NCBI GenBank assembly: GCA_019634635.1
Contig: JAHCBB010000008.1
Location: 1-64,000 of the forward strand
Reading direction: 5' to 3'
Source: Verrucomicrobiia bacterium
Lineage (GTDB): Bacteria > Verrucomicrobiota > Verrucomicrobiia > Limisphaerales > UBA9464
Length of the DNA: 64,000 nt
In this document: piece by piece, positions 29,463 through 38,675 of the stretch
Numbering within the stretch: the stretch's first letter is position 1
Layout of the letters: every line of letters starts with the position of its first letter
Translations under genes and position numbers: made by a program
Notes under the pieces: generated by a model
The model's input: only the letters and a program-made list of their open reading frames with translations
Databases searched by the model: none
What the model was told of the DNA's origin: nothing

Positions 29463-30245
29463 TCAACGAGCGGGGCCCGCCGGATCGTCAACCGATGTCC
29501 CGGCACCACCGGCGCTGTCCGGTGCTGCGGGTGCGATCAGGACGACGAATTCACCGCGGCGCGGGCGGGCGGCAAGGAGGGTTGCCAGCGCCGCCGGACG
29601 CCCACGGAGCCATTCCTCGAACTTCTTGGTGAGCTCCCGGGCGAGGACCACCTCACGATCCGGAAGGTGCGATGCCAGTTCGCCAACCAGGCGGACGATG
29701 CGGAACGGGGATTCGTACAGGACCAGCGTGCCGGGGATGCGGGACAGCTCGTGCAGGCGGCGCGCCCGCTGCCCCGGCTTGTGGGGCAGGAATCCGACAA
29801 AATGGAACTCTTCCGTGGGGAGCCCGCTGGCGGTGAGCGCGGCGACGAGGGCGCAGGGGCCGGGTACCGGTTCAACCCGCAGACCTGCCGCCCGCGCCGC
29901 GGCGACGACCCGTTCGCCCGGGTCGCTCACACCGGGGCTGCCGGCATCGGACACCAGGGCCACGGTCTGTCCCTCCCGCAGGCGATCCAGCAGGGCAGCC
30001 CCACGCCGGGCCTCGTTGAAGTGATGGCAGCTGACCATCGGCCTGGAGAGGCCGAGGTGCTGCAGGAGGCGGCCGGTATGACGGGTGTCCTCGGCGGCCA
30101 CGAGGTCGCACTCCCTCAAAACCCGCAGCGCGCGCAGCGTGATGTCCTCCAGGTTCCCGATCGGGGTCGCCACCAGGTACAGCGTGCCCGGAATCAGCGC
30201 GGGCCGGTCGGCCGGCGGCATGCCTTGGGGGAGCGGGATCTCCAT
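29463..30245 (-). CDS. rsmI: 16S rRNA 2'-O-methyltransferase RsmI
   Basis: 260 residues from ATG 30245. Motifs G-T-L-Y-L-V-A-T-P-I-G-N-L-E-D-I-T, A-E-D-T-R-H-T, S-D-A-G-S-P-G-V-S-D-P-G and V-P-G-P-C-A are the full RsmI/TP-methylase signature. It methylates the ribose of C1402 in 16S rRNA with SAM. First gene of the run rsmI - UVR protein - yqeY. Length is slightly short of E. coli RsmI (286 residues) but complete at both ends. Confidence 0.93.
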   Translation of the reverse strand: MEIPLPQGMPPADRPALIPGTLYLVATPIGNLEDITLRALRVLRECDLVAAEDTRHTGRLLQHLGLSRPMVSCHHFNEARRGAALLDRLREGQTVALVSDAGSPGVSDPGERVVAAARAAGLRVEPVPGPCALVAALTASGLPTEEFHFVGFLPHKPGQRARRLHELSRIPGTLVLYESPFRIVRLVGELASHLPDREVVLARELTKKFEEWLRGRPAALATLLAARPRRGEFVVLIAPAAPDSAGGAGTSVDDPAGPAR

Positions 30246-30428
30246 GCCCACGATCCTAACGAAAACCGGCACCTCATGGAACCCGGGCCCAGGAATCCGC
30301 CGTCCCATGCCGCCATCCTGCAGGATGGAGTCGCAACAATGGCGGCCAAACGCTGGGACCCAGGACCCCCGTCTCCTTCCCGAACTCCACGGGTGCGCTG
30401 CGTGAAGGAGGATCCACGGGATCCAGCC

Positions 30429-32651
30429 TCAGCGCCCGGGAGACCCCGTGGTCGGGGAGCGCAGATCGTAGGCCACAGCGTCGCCCTCGTTGTTGCGCAC
30501 GACCAGAACGCCGCCGGCGAATGCCGGGGTGGCATAACACTTCCCGCCGACGGCCTGGAACCGCGCCATGGGTTCCAGGGAGTCCCGGGACGCCGGTGCC
30601 AGCACGACCTCGCCCCGGCGCGTGAAAAACAGCCAGTGGTTGTCGGCCCAAAGGAACACCCCGACCTCGACCGCATCGCTCTCCCACCGCACGGCGCCCG
30701 ACGCCGCGTCGAGGCAGACAAACGCATTGGCCCCACGGCGTTGTTCATCAAATCCGAACAGGCATCCCTCGTGCAAAATCGCGTTGTTGAACAGCATCGC
30801 AAACGCGGGTTGTGTCCACGCCGGCTTCAGGCCGTCCGCTCCCCACTCGAGCAAGGCTGCCGGGGTGCCTCCCGTGTTGCTGACCAGGATCCGATCGCCG
30901 ACGAACACCGGCGTGAGCGCGTTGCAGAAGTCCCGGGAGGTCAGGTCGTGGCTCGCGGCAACCCGGCCGTCGGACGGGTCGTACACCTGCAGTCCTTCAC
31001 CCTTGAACATCGCCACCCACCGCGCGCCGTCGCGCGAAAAGGCGCGTGCGGAGCTGTAACCAGCTTCCCCGACACCGGACCGCCAGCGCAGGTCGCCGGT
31101 CGCAGCGTCAAGCGCCACGGTGGAACCTGGGGCACCCGGGGGAGCCCCAATGTCGAGGAAGATCCGGCCACCATCCACAAGAGGAGACTGGGTATAGCCG
31201 TAAACCGGGCGCCTGCCTCCGAGTTCGCCCGGAAGATCGCGGCTCCACAGCAGCTTCCCGGTGGCAAGATCCAGCACCTGGAGCACGCCTTCGCGGGTCA
31301 GGTGATGAACCCGGTCGCCAATGACGGTGGGCGTCGCCGCAGGTCCCGGCGGCACGATGGCCATTTCATGCACCTTGGAGGGACCGGACGACTCAAACGT
31401 CCAGAGCGACTCACCGCTCAACACGTCGAGACACATCACCTGGTCGGTGTCGCGTCCGTCGTTGCCGCACAGGAGCACGCAGCCGTCCACAATGACCGGC
31501 GCGCTCATCCCCGTCCCGACCCGCGTCCTCCATAACGGCCGGGGGCCGGCACCGGACCAGTCCTTGTTCCAGCCGGTTTCCGTTGAGTGCCCGTCGCGGT
31601 CGGGTCCGCGCCACTGGTTCCACCCGGTGATCCGGGATGCCGCTGGCGCCACCGCCGCAGCGCCGTCGGCCCCGGGGCCTCCGATCCTGATGACCTCCAC
31701 GGTGGCGATCTTTCCTTCCTCATCCTCCCCCCCCAGTGCCAGCAGCGTCTGATCGTTCGCCGCAACGAGCCTGTGGAAGAACCGGCGCTGGCGCAGCTGG
31801 GCGACGCGCTCCCATTCGCTGGAATCCGTCGTAAGGGCATGCACCTCGCCGCTGAGTCCGCTGACGTAGATCCGGTCGCCGGCGGTCACTGCGGAGTTGC
31901 CAAATCCCTTCAGTTTTCCGGAGGGAAGATCCGGTCCTCGGGACCAACCCCCCGTCCGGGTGTCGAAAATATCCACGGCCAGCGTCGTCGCGCCATCACC
32001 GGTCATGCCGCCGATGAAATAGAGACGGCCGCCAAGCGCCGCGAGGGCAAGGCCACGCCGGGCGAATGGTTGGGGCAACAGTCTCCAGGCCGGCGCGTCG
32101 TCCGCGAGGTTCAGAACGGCGATGTTGGTGTGGAAGACTCCGGCGTTCGCCCCCCCGGCCAGCCGCCAGCCACCCCCGGCATAGAGGCTGCGCCCGATGA
32201 CCGCAACATCGTGGCTGCTGCGCGCCGCCGGAAGCGGCGGCAGTTCCGACCAGTCCCCGGTCTTCGGATCATACCGGGCAACGCTGTCGAGGGATTGCAG
32301 GTTCGACGGCTCGCCGGCCAGATTGCGGGCCGCCATGCCGCCCACCCGCACCAAGTGGCCGTCCACGGCCACCAGGGCCGTCCCCTGGGCGGCCGGTCCG
32401 CTCGGGAGCACCTCCCAGGTCGCGCCGGGCGCCAACGCCACCCGATGGAAGGCACCAGAAACCTTGTCGGCCGTGTACACGTGGCGTTCCCCGGTATGGC
32501 CACCATAAACGTAAAGAAACTCTCCCAGAACGGTGGCTCCAAAGCTCGTCGCCGCCTCGGGCAGCGATGGCACCGAATCGAGGGCGCGGAGCGGCAGGAT
32601 CCCGGACAGGGCCAATCCGATGGCGGTCCAAAGGCCGCTGCAACGTTTCAT
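30429..32651 (-). CDS. secreted Kelch plus PQQ-like beta-propeller protein
   Basis: 740 residues from ATG 32651, where a signal peptide starts (K-R-C-S then a hydrophobic run to about residue 25). Residues 30-330 contain Kelch-type blades (paired Gly then Y-x-x-G-G, such as Y-V-Y-G-G-H and Y-F-I-G-G-M). Residues 360-740 begin W-N-Q-W-R-G-P-D-R-D-G and carry PQQ-like propeller repeats (C-L-D-V-L-S-G-E-S-L-W), as in many secreted planctomycete and verrucomicrobial proteins. No PQQ dehydrogenase catalytic residues were noticed; a binding or scaffold role is likely. Confidence 0.75.
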   Translation of the reverse strand: MKRCSGLWTAIGLALSGILPLRALDSVPSLPEAATSFGATVLGEFLYVYGGHTGERHVYTADKVSGAFHRVALAPGATWEVLPSGPAAQGTALVAVDGHLVRVGGMAARNLAGEPSNLQSLDSVARYDPKTGDWSELPPLPAARSSHDVAVIGRSLYAGGGWRLAGGANAGVFHTNIAVLNLADDAPAWRLLPQPFARRGLALAALGGRLYFIGGMTGDGATTLAVDIFDTRTGGWSRGPDLPSGKLKGFGNSAVTAGDRIYVSGLSGEVHALTTDSSEWERVAQLRQRRFFHRLVAANDQTLLALGGEDEEGKIATVEVIRIGGPGADGAAAVAPAASRITGWNQWRGPDRDGHSTETGWNKDWSGAGPRPLWRTRVGTGMSAPVIVDGCVLLCGNDGRDTDQVMCLDVLSGESLWTFESSGPSKVHEMAIVPPGPAATPTVIGDRVHHLTREGVLQVLDLATGKLLWSRDLPGELGGRRPVYGYTQSPLVDGGRIFLDIGAPPGAPGSTVALDAATGDLRWRSGVGEAGYSSARAFSRDGARWVAMFKGEGLQVYDPSDGRVAASHDLTSRDFCNALTPVFVGDRILVSNTGGTPAALLEWGADGLKPAWTQPAFAMLFNNAILHEGCLFGFDEQRRGANAFVCLDAASGAVRWESDAVEVGVFLWADNHWLFFTRRGEVVLAPASRDSLEPMARFQAVGGKCYATPAFAGGVLVVRNNEGDAVAYDLRSPTTGSPGR

Positions 32652-32890
32652 CGCCCCAAGCTGGTTCAGGTCCGGCCGCCCGCCAATCCGCAGCTTGCGG
32701 AAACTTGATGGCGCATTGCGCCCCGGGGTGCCGGGATGCGTCGCCATCGTTCCGCCGGCAGATTTACCTCCGCTTTACGCTTTTCCGGCGCCTTCACACG
32801 GATCCTTTACTTCAGGGCCGTCTGCTGTGGGTGAAGCGCGACGGCATGAACGTCGGCCACAAAACAAAAATCATTCGTTCCCTGAAACTC

Positions 32891-33460
32891 ATGAAGCGCA
32901 CCGTTCCCTCACTGCTGGCAGCCCTCCTCGGCGCCGGCACCCTCACCCTCACCGCCCAAAACGCCCCGGAACGTCCGTCGGGACCCCAAGGCCGTCCGCA
33001 TCCCCCGGGTCTGGGCGTTCTGGATGCGAACCAAGACGGGTTCCTCGACGCGACGGAAATCGCGCAGGCCGCCGATGTCCTCGCCGCGCTGGATGCCAAT
33101 GGCGACGGCCAGTTGACGCCCGACGAACTGCAGCCCCGCGGCAGGGGCAGGGATGGCGGCCGTCCGGGGCGTCCGGGCGACGACGACGCCCGGCCGGCCG
33201 GCGGTCCGCGCCGGGGCGGACCTGGCGGCGGATTCCTGATCGTCCTCCTCGACGTGAACCGCGATGGCATCCTCGACGCCACCGAGATTGCCGCTGCACC
33301 GGCCGCCCTGGCGGCGCTGGATGCCGATGGCGACGGCGTGTTGTCGGTGGAAGAGGTGCGTCCGGCACGTCCTGAAGGCGCCCCCGGCGAAGGCCGTGGT
33401 CCCGGCGGCAAACGTGGCGGACCCCGGGGGCCGCGTCCGCCCGGCACGGCGGGAGAGTGA
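32891..33460 (+). CDS. secreted EF-hand protein with four calcium-binding loops
   Basis: 189 residues from ATG 32891 with a signal peptide to about residue 22. Four EF-hand loops are visible in two pairs: D-A-N-Q-D-G-F-L-D, D-A-N-G-D-G-Q-L-T, D-V-N-R-D-G-I-L-D and D-A-D-G-D-G-V-L-S, each with a Glu at position 12. The pairs are joined by Gly/Arg/Pro-rich disordered linkers. Probably a periplasmic or extracellular calcium-binding protein; no catalytic domain. Confidence 0.8.
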   Translation: MKRTVPSLLAALLGAGTLTLTAQNAPERPSGPQGRPHPPGLGVLDANQDGFLDATEIAQAADVLAALDANGDGQLTPDELQPRGRGRDGGRPGRPGDDDARPAGGPRRGGPGGGFLIVLLDVNRDGILDATEIAAAPAALAALDADGDGVLSVEEVRPARPEGAPGEGRGPGGKRGGPRGPRPPGTAGE

Positions 33461-33495
33461 TCCGTCGGCGCAGGCGGCAGGCCTCCTGCGAAAAC

Positions 33496-33524
33496 GGCGC
33501 CCGGGGTGCGATCCTCCGGGCGCC
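33496..33524 (+). terminator. stem-loop terminator after the EF-hand gene
   Basis: Perfect 9-bp arms GGCGCCCGG and CCGGGCGCC with an 11-base loop, 35 bases after the EF-hand stop. The stem is GC-only and is followed by GGCTTCATTT, so the U-tract is weak. It plausibly separates this gene from the cupin gene. Confidence 0.5.
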
Positions 33525-33666
33525 GGCTTCATTTCACCGCCAGGGGCCGCCCTTTTGGATTGGCACGCCGGCGTCGGATCCCGATACGCTGCGCGCGAAC
33601 CATCCGAATCCACAGTGTTCCATCGCCAGATCGTCCTCGTCCCCCTGAACGCATAAAGTCCCCGCC

Positions 33667-34935
33667 ATGTCGCACATCACGCAGCTCAAGACCCTCAAGA
33701 AGAACACCGCCGGCAAGGTCGCCGCGGAACTCTCCCGCACCGGCGGCCTCCTGCGGCTCGCGCCCGCCTGGGTGCCCCGGTCGTTTCTGCAGCCAGGCCT
33801 GCGCATCAAGCTGCATCCGGACGACACCTACGCGTACGGCCTGAACCGCGGCGGCATAGACGAGCGGTGGTTCGCGTCCACCACGCCCACCGCCAACGAG
33901 GGCCGCGCGTGGGACGAAGGGCTGAACTATGTCGTCGTGGGCAGCGAACGCTTCACGCTGGCGCAGGCGGTTGCGGACTGCGGCGCCACGCTCGTGGGCC
34001 AGACGATCTGGAAGAAGTATGGCAAATGGCCCGTTTACTCGAAGTTCTTCGACAACATGGGGCCAATTCCGCACCACATGCACCAGTCCATGAAGCAGGC
34101 CCGCCTCGTCGGCCAGGAAGGCAAGCCCGAGAGCTACTACTTCCCGCCGCAGCACAACAACGTCGGCAACAACTTCCCCTACACGTTCATGGGGTTCGAA
34201 CCGGGCACCACCCGGGAGCAGGTGAAGCAGTGCCTCCGCAACTGGAACAAGGGCGACAACGGCATCCTCGACCTCTCCAAGGCCTACCGCCTCAAGGTCG
34301 GCACCGGCTGGCTCATTGATCCCTGCATCCTCCACGCGCCCGGTTCGCTCTGCACCTACGAGCCGCAGTGGGGCTCCGACGTCTTCGGCATGTATCAAAA
34401 CCTCGTGGAGGGCCGGGAAGTACCGTGGAGCCTGCTGGTGAAGGACATGCCGAAAAGCAAACACCAGGACATTGATTTCATCGTGGACCAGCTCGACTGG
34501 GACAAGAACGTGGACCCTCACTTCAAGGACAACCACTACCTCGAACCCGTGCCCGTCGCCGACACCCGTGCCGAAGGCTTTGTGGATCGCTGGATCGTGT
34601 ACGGCAAGGTGGACGGCATCCAGTACTTCACGGCGAAGGAACTGACCGTCGAACCCGGCGCCGGGTGCACGATCAACGACAGGGGCGCCTACGGCCTCAT
34701 CTGCGTCCAGGGCCGGGGCACGATCAACGGGCTGCCGCTGAACAGCCCGAAACTCATCCGGTTCACCGAGCTCACCGAGGACGAATACTTCTGCACCGAG
34801 GACGGCGCGAAGCAGGGCGTGACCTTCGAGAACACCAGCGCGACCGAGCCGCTCGTCACGCTGCGCTACTTCGGCCCCGAGGTGAACCCGGACGCCCCGG
34901 AGATGGGCGCCTATCGGAGGAACAAGTTCAATTGA
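33667..34935 (+). CDS. cupin protein, phosphomannose isomerase-like
   Basis: 422 residues, ATG start, no signal peptide. It has a cupin core with H-H-M-H-Q (His136, 137, 139), then P-E-S-Y-Y-F-P and later C-I-L-H-A-P-G-S, which together could supply the His-His-Glu-His metal site of class I mannose-6-phosphate isomerases. A second, C-terminal beta-sandwich (I-C-V-Q-G-R-G-T-I-N-G near 360) is also PMI-like. It may isomerise a sugar or sugar phosphate; the substrate is unknown. It stands alone between the EF-hand and kinase genes. Confidence 0.65.
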   Translation: MSHITQLKTLKKNTAGKVAAELSRTGGLLRLAPAWVPRSFLQPGLRIKLHPDDTYAYGLNRGGIDERWFASTTPTANEGRAWDEGLNYVVVGSERFTLAQAVADCGATLVGQTIWKKYGKWPVYSKFFDNMGPIPHHMHQSMKQARLVGQEGKPESYYFPPQHNNVGNNFPYTFMGFEPGTTREQVKQCLRNWNKGDNGILDLSKAYRLKVGTGWLIDPCILHAPGSLCTYEPQWGSDVFGMYQNLVEGREVPWSLLVKDMPKSKHQDIDFIVDQLDWDKNVDPHFKDNHYLEPVPVADTRAEGFVDRWIVYGKVDGIQYFTAKELTVEPGAGCTINDRGAYGLICVQGRGTINGLPLNSPKLIRFTELTEDEYFCTEDGAKQGVTFENTSATEPLVTLRYFGPEVNPDAPEMGAYRRNKFN

Positions 34936-35008
34936 ACCGTGCCTCTCCCTAAAGCGGAGTCCGTGAAGCATACAGGGAAACCCCGAGGGCTTCCGGCAGG
35001 ATTCCCCA

Positions 35009-38000
35009 GTGAGCACCCCGCGCGAAGTCACCCTGCTCGCCAGAGTTCTCGAAATCCCCGAGGCCGAACGCGACGCCTGGCTGGATCGTGAATGCACCGG
35101 TGATCCCGCGTTGAGAGAGCGGCTGCGGCGGCGCCTGGCACCACCCGAAACGTCCGGGCGCCCGGACGATCCGGCATCCGATGCCTCCACCCTGCCGTCG
35201 GAGACCTTCCTGCCGGACAACGAGCTGTCCGGGGCCGCGACCCTGCAAATCGGCACGGAGGTGGGCCGGTACCGGCTGCTTGAGAAGCTGGGAGAAGGCG
35301 GCTGCGGCCTGGTGTACGTCGCCGAACAGACCGAACCGGTCCGGCGCCGTGTCGCCCTGAAGGTGATCAAGCTGGGGATGGACACCCGGTCCGTGGTCGC
35401 ACGCTTCGAGGCGGAGCGGCAGGCCCTGGCGATGATGGATCATCCAAACATCGCCCGGGTTCTCGACGCCGGCACAACCGCGCAGGGAAGACCCTTTTTC
35501 GTCATGGAACTGGTCCGGGGCATCCGGATCACCGAGTACTGCGACCGCAATCGCCTCACCACCCGTCACCGGATCGAGCTGTTCATCCAGGTCTGCCAGG
35601 CCATCCAGCACGCCCACCAGAAGGGGATCATCCATCGGGACATCAAGCCATCCAACATCCTGGTCACAACGTCTGACGGCCCCGCGGCCGCGGGCGTGCC
35701 CAAGGTGATTGATTTCGGCATCGCCAAGGCGACCGAAGGGCGGCTGACCGACGCCACCGTTTATACCCAGTTGCATCAGTTCATCGGCACGCCGGCCTAT
35801 ATGAGCCCGGAGCAGGCGGAGATGAGCGGACTGGACATGGATACCCGCAGCGACATCTACAGCCTGGGAGTCCTGCTGTACGAATTGCTCGCCGGCTGCA
35901 CGCCGTTCGATTCCCGGGAGCTGATGGCCTCGGGGCTCGACGCCATGCGGCGGACCCTCCGGGAGCAGGAGCCCCTGCGGCCCAGCAATCGTCTGGCGGC
36001 CCTTCCGGGTCCCCGGCTGACCACCACGGCACAGCGACATTCGACGGATGCATCGCGGCTCCTGCACCAGGTCCGGGGCGACCTGGACTGGATCGTCATG
36101 AAGTGTCTGGAGAAGGACCGGACGCGTCGGTACGACTCCGCCGGAGCCCTGGCGGCGGACCTGCGGCGCCATCTGAACAACGAGCCGGTGATCGCCCGCC
36201 CCCCGAGCGCCGCGTACCGGTTCCGGAAATCGTTGCGACGGCATCGGCTCGCGTTTTCAGCGGCCGCAGTCGTGGTGCTGGCGCTGGTTTCCGGGCTGGG
36301 GATCAGCCTCTGGCTGTACGCCGGCAAAAGCGCCGCGGAACGCGAGCAGCAAACCCTGCGGGTCCAGGCAGAGGTGGCGGCGCGTGACGCCGGCCAGGCG
36401 ATGGAACAGGCGGCCCGGCAGCGCGACCTGGCGCGGGAGCGATTATACGAGTCCCTCCTGCGCGAGGCGGGGTCCATCCGGAGAATGCGCCGGCTGGGCT
36501 ATCGCCGCGAAGTGTTCGACCGGCTGAACCAGGCCCTCACGCTCGGGGCGGTCAATGCAGACCTCGGACAACTCCGTCGCGAGGCCTCGGCCTCGTTTGG
36601 CGACTGGGTCGGCCTCGACCCGGTCAAGATGCCCATCCCGGGCGGCGTCGGGGCGGGGGCGCTCAGCGGCGACGGCACCCTCGCCGCACTGGCCGAACCG
36701 GAGCATCGGGCCGTGTCCCTTCGGGAATCCCGCACCGGACACGAACGCGCCCGGCTCGCCGTCGGGGGGCATCCGGTGTCCCTGGCCCTGGACCGTCGCG
36801 GCCTCACCCTATGGGTCGCCCTCGTTGATGTCGCGCCAGGGACCTCGGTGCGCCCGGACACCTTCCGGGTGGAGCAATGGACCGTCCGTGCGGACGGCTC
36901 CTGGATACTGCAGCAGGCCCGAACCCCGGCGGGACGGACTCAGTTTGTGTCCAGCCCCGACGGCCCCGTGGCGTTCCTCCTGAGCACGAACCGGACGACC
37001 CTCACGCTGCTGGATCCGGAACGCGACGTCGAATTGGCCGTGCTGCCGTTGGGCAACCGCATGCCGTGGCTTCCCCAGGCCGCACTCGGTCCCGACCGTC
37101 GCCAGGTCGCCTTCTTCAGCTTCGAGGGAGACGAAGCATTTGATGTACAACTCGAGCTCTGGGATCTCGAAACCCGTCGGCAGGTCGCGGTGGTGGTCCC
37201 GAAGCTCGGGCCGGGCTGGGGACTGTCCTTCGCGCCGGACGGCCAGGCACTGGCCGCGACCTTCGACCATGCGGTGGTCGTGTACGACACGCGCTCCTTC
37301 CGTCCGCTGCTCAGCCTGAGCGGGGCCTTTGAGCAGTCCCTGGGGGCCGCTCTCGGAGGGGTCCCGACGCTGCTGGCCGTGCCGTCACCCCAGGAAATGG
37401 CGGTCCGTCTGATCCAGCTCGAGACCGGGCGCGAAGTGGCCCTGTTGAATCTCAATGCCATTCCCAACGGGGAATCCTTCAGCCAGGACGGTTCGGTGCT
37501 GCTGCTGACCCATTCGAACGGGGGTGACATCGTGAGCCTCAAGGCCGACGGCGAACGGATCCGCCTGCAGGGGCATCAGGGCGGGGTACCCGCGGTGGTC
37601 TTCACTCCGGACGGCACTCAACTCGCCTCGGTGGGCAAGGACCGCACGCTCCGGGTCTGGAACCTGGCAAAACCCGGGGACCACCGGCAGATCGGCAGCC
37701 TGCCGGGCCCCGGGCAGGCCCTGGCCTTCAGTCCTGCAGGCGATGTGCTCGTGAGCAGCTACTACAACACCGGGGAATTGTCGTTCTGGTCGCCGGCCAC
37801 CGGGACCCTGATTGGGCGCATGCCCGAAGATCCCGAATTCCGGGGAACCCTGTGGTCCATTGACCTCAGTCCGGACGGGCGCCATCTCGCCGCAATCGGA
37901 CCGGGGCTTCGGGTATGGGACTTCCCCGCATTGCTGGAATCCGCCCGGGGTCGTGGGGACTTTGGCGCTCCGGTGCTGGTGGAGACCAATGGCCTGGCGG

Positions 38001-38593
38001 GTTCGATCTTTGATCCCGCGAACCGGCGCGTGGCGTTCATGCAATCCGCGACCTCGCAGCCCGAGTTCACCACAAGACTGCAGGTTCGGGACCTGTCGCA
38101 GGGGTCCACCCGCACGGTGGCAACCGACAACCAGAACTACTTTGTCCAGGGCCACACCTTCCTGCCCCGGAGCGGTGCGCTGGCCTACGTCACCCGGGAC
38201 CGCGAGGTCGCCGTGGTGGATCCCGCCGACGGGCGACGGCTCCGCACCTTTGCCACCCGCCTGCCCGGCGACCCGGCCAGGCCCTCGGTGGCGAACCTCG
38301 CGGCGAGCCCCGACGAATCACGCCTTGCCCTCGTCACCCCATCCGGGCTGGGGGTCAACCTGTGGGATCCGGAGAGCGGCGGCTTTCTCTACAGCCTGCC
38401 CGAGGAACACGGAACCATCTGGTGGCTGGCGTGGAGTCCCGACGGCCAACGACTGGCGATCTCACGGTCCAACGGGGACATCGCGGTCTGGAACCTTCTG
38501 GAAATCGAGGATCAATTATCTGCGCTCGGCCTCATGACCGGCCGGGATCGGGCGGAATCCGTCAAGCCGTCCCTCTCCCCTCCAGATCGGTGA
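35009..38593 (+). CDS. Ser/Thr protein kinase with transmembrane helix and WD40-like propeller
   Basis: 1194 residues from a GTG start. N-terminal segment (1-80) resembles the acidic cap common in planctomycete/verrucomicrobial kinases. Kinase domain 85-360: V-A-L-K near 115, H-R-D-I-K-P-S-N near 208, D-F-G-I-A-K near 236 and A-Y-M-S-P-E-Q. A transmembrane helix lies at about 415-438, then a coiled coil and a sensor region of degenerate propeller blades; V-F-T-P-D-G-T-Q-L-A-S-V and L-R-V-W-N-L are clear WD40-like pieces. Likely an inner-membrane receptor kinase with the propeller on the other side. Confidence 0.9.
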   Translation: MSTPREVTLLARVLEIPEAERDAWLDRECTGDPALRERLRRRLAPPETSGRPDDPASDASTLPSETFLPDNELSGAATLQIGTEVGRYRLLEKLGEGGCGLVYVAEQTEPVRRRVALKVIKLGMDTRSVVARFEAERQALAMMDHPNIARVLDAGTTAQGRPFFVMELVRGIRITEYCDRNRLTTRHRIELFIQVCQAIQHAHQKGIIHRDIKPSNILVTTSDGPAAAGVPKVIDFGIAKATEGRLTDATVYTQLHQFIGTPAYMSPEQAEMSGLDMDTRSDIYSLGVLLYELLAGCTPFDSRELMASGLDAMRRTLREQEPLRPSNRLAALPGPRLTTTAQRHSTDASRLLHQVRGDLDWIVMKCLEKDRTRRYDSAGALAADLRRHLNNEPVIARPPSAAYRFRKSLRRHRLAFSAAAVVVLALVSGLGISLWLYAGKSAAEREQQTLRVQAEVAARDAGQAMEQAARQRDLARERLYESLLREAGSIRRMRRLGYRREVFDRLNQALTLGAVNADLGQLRREASASFGDWVGLDPVKMPIPGGVGAGALSGDGTLAALAEPEHRAVSLRESRTGHERARLAVGGHPVSLALDRRGLTLWVALVDVAPGTSVRPDTFRVEQWTVRADGSWILQQARTPAGRTQFVSSPDGPVAFLLSTNRTTLTLLDPERDVELAVLPLGNRMPWLPQAALGPDRRQVAFFSFEGDEAFDVQLELWDLETRRQVAVVVPKLGPGWGLSFAPDGQALAATFDHAVVVYDTRSFRPLLSLSGAFEQSLGAALGGVPTLLAVPSPQEMAVRLIQLETGREVALLNLNAIPNGESFSQDGSVLLLTHSNGGDIVSLKADGERIRLQGHQGGVPAVVFTPDGTQLASVGKDRTLRVWNLAKPGDHRQIGSLPGPGQALAFSPAGDVLVSSYYNTGELSFWSPATGTLIGRMPEDPEFRGTLWSIDLSPDGRHLAAIGPGLRVWDFPALLESARGRGDFGAPVLVETNGLAGSIFDPANRRVAFMQSATSQPEFTTRLQVRDLSQGSTRTVATDNQNYFVQGHTFLPRSGALAYVTRDREVAVVDPADGRRLRTFATRLPGDPARPSVANLAASPDESRLALVTPSGLGVNLWDPESGGFLYSLPEEHGTIWWLAWSPDGQRLAISRSNGDIAVWNLLEIEDQLSALGLMTGRDRAESVKPSLSPPDR

Positions 38594-38675
38594 TCCCGAA
38601 ACCGCCGGATCCCGTCAACCACCCGCCTGCGAAGTTTGCCGTTCCGGAACGTCCAGCCCCAGGCGCCCTGAAAGT

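Noticed and set aside
33529..35385. 618-codon minus-strand frame opposite the cupin gene
   Set aside because: The plus strand shows a clear cupin fold; the minus frame has no recognisable motif and crosses two genes.
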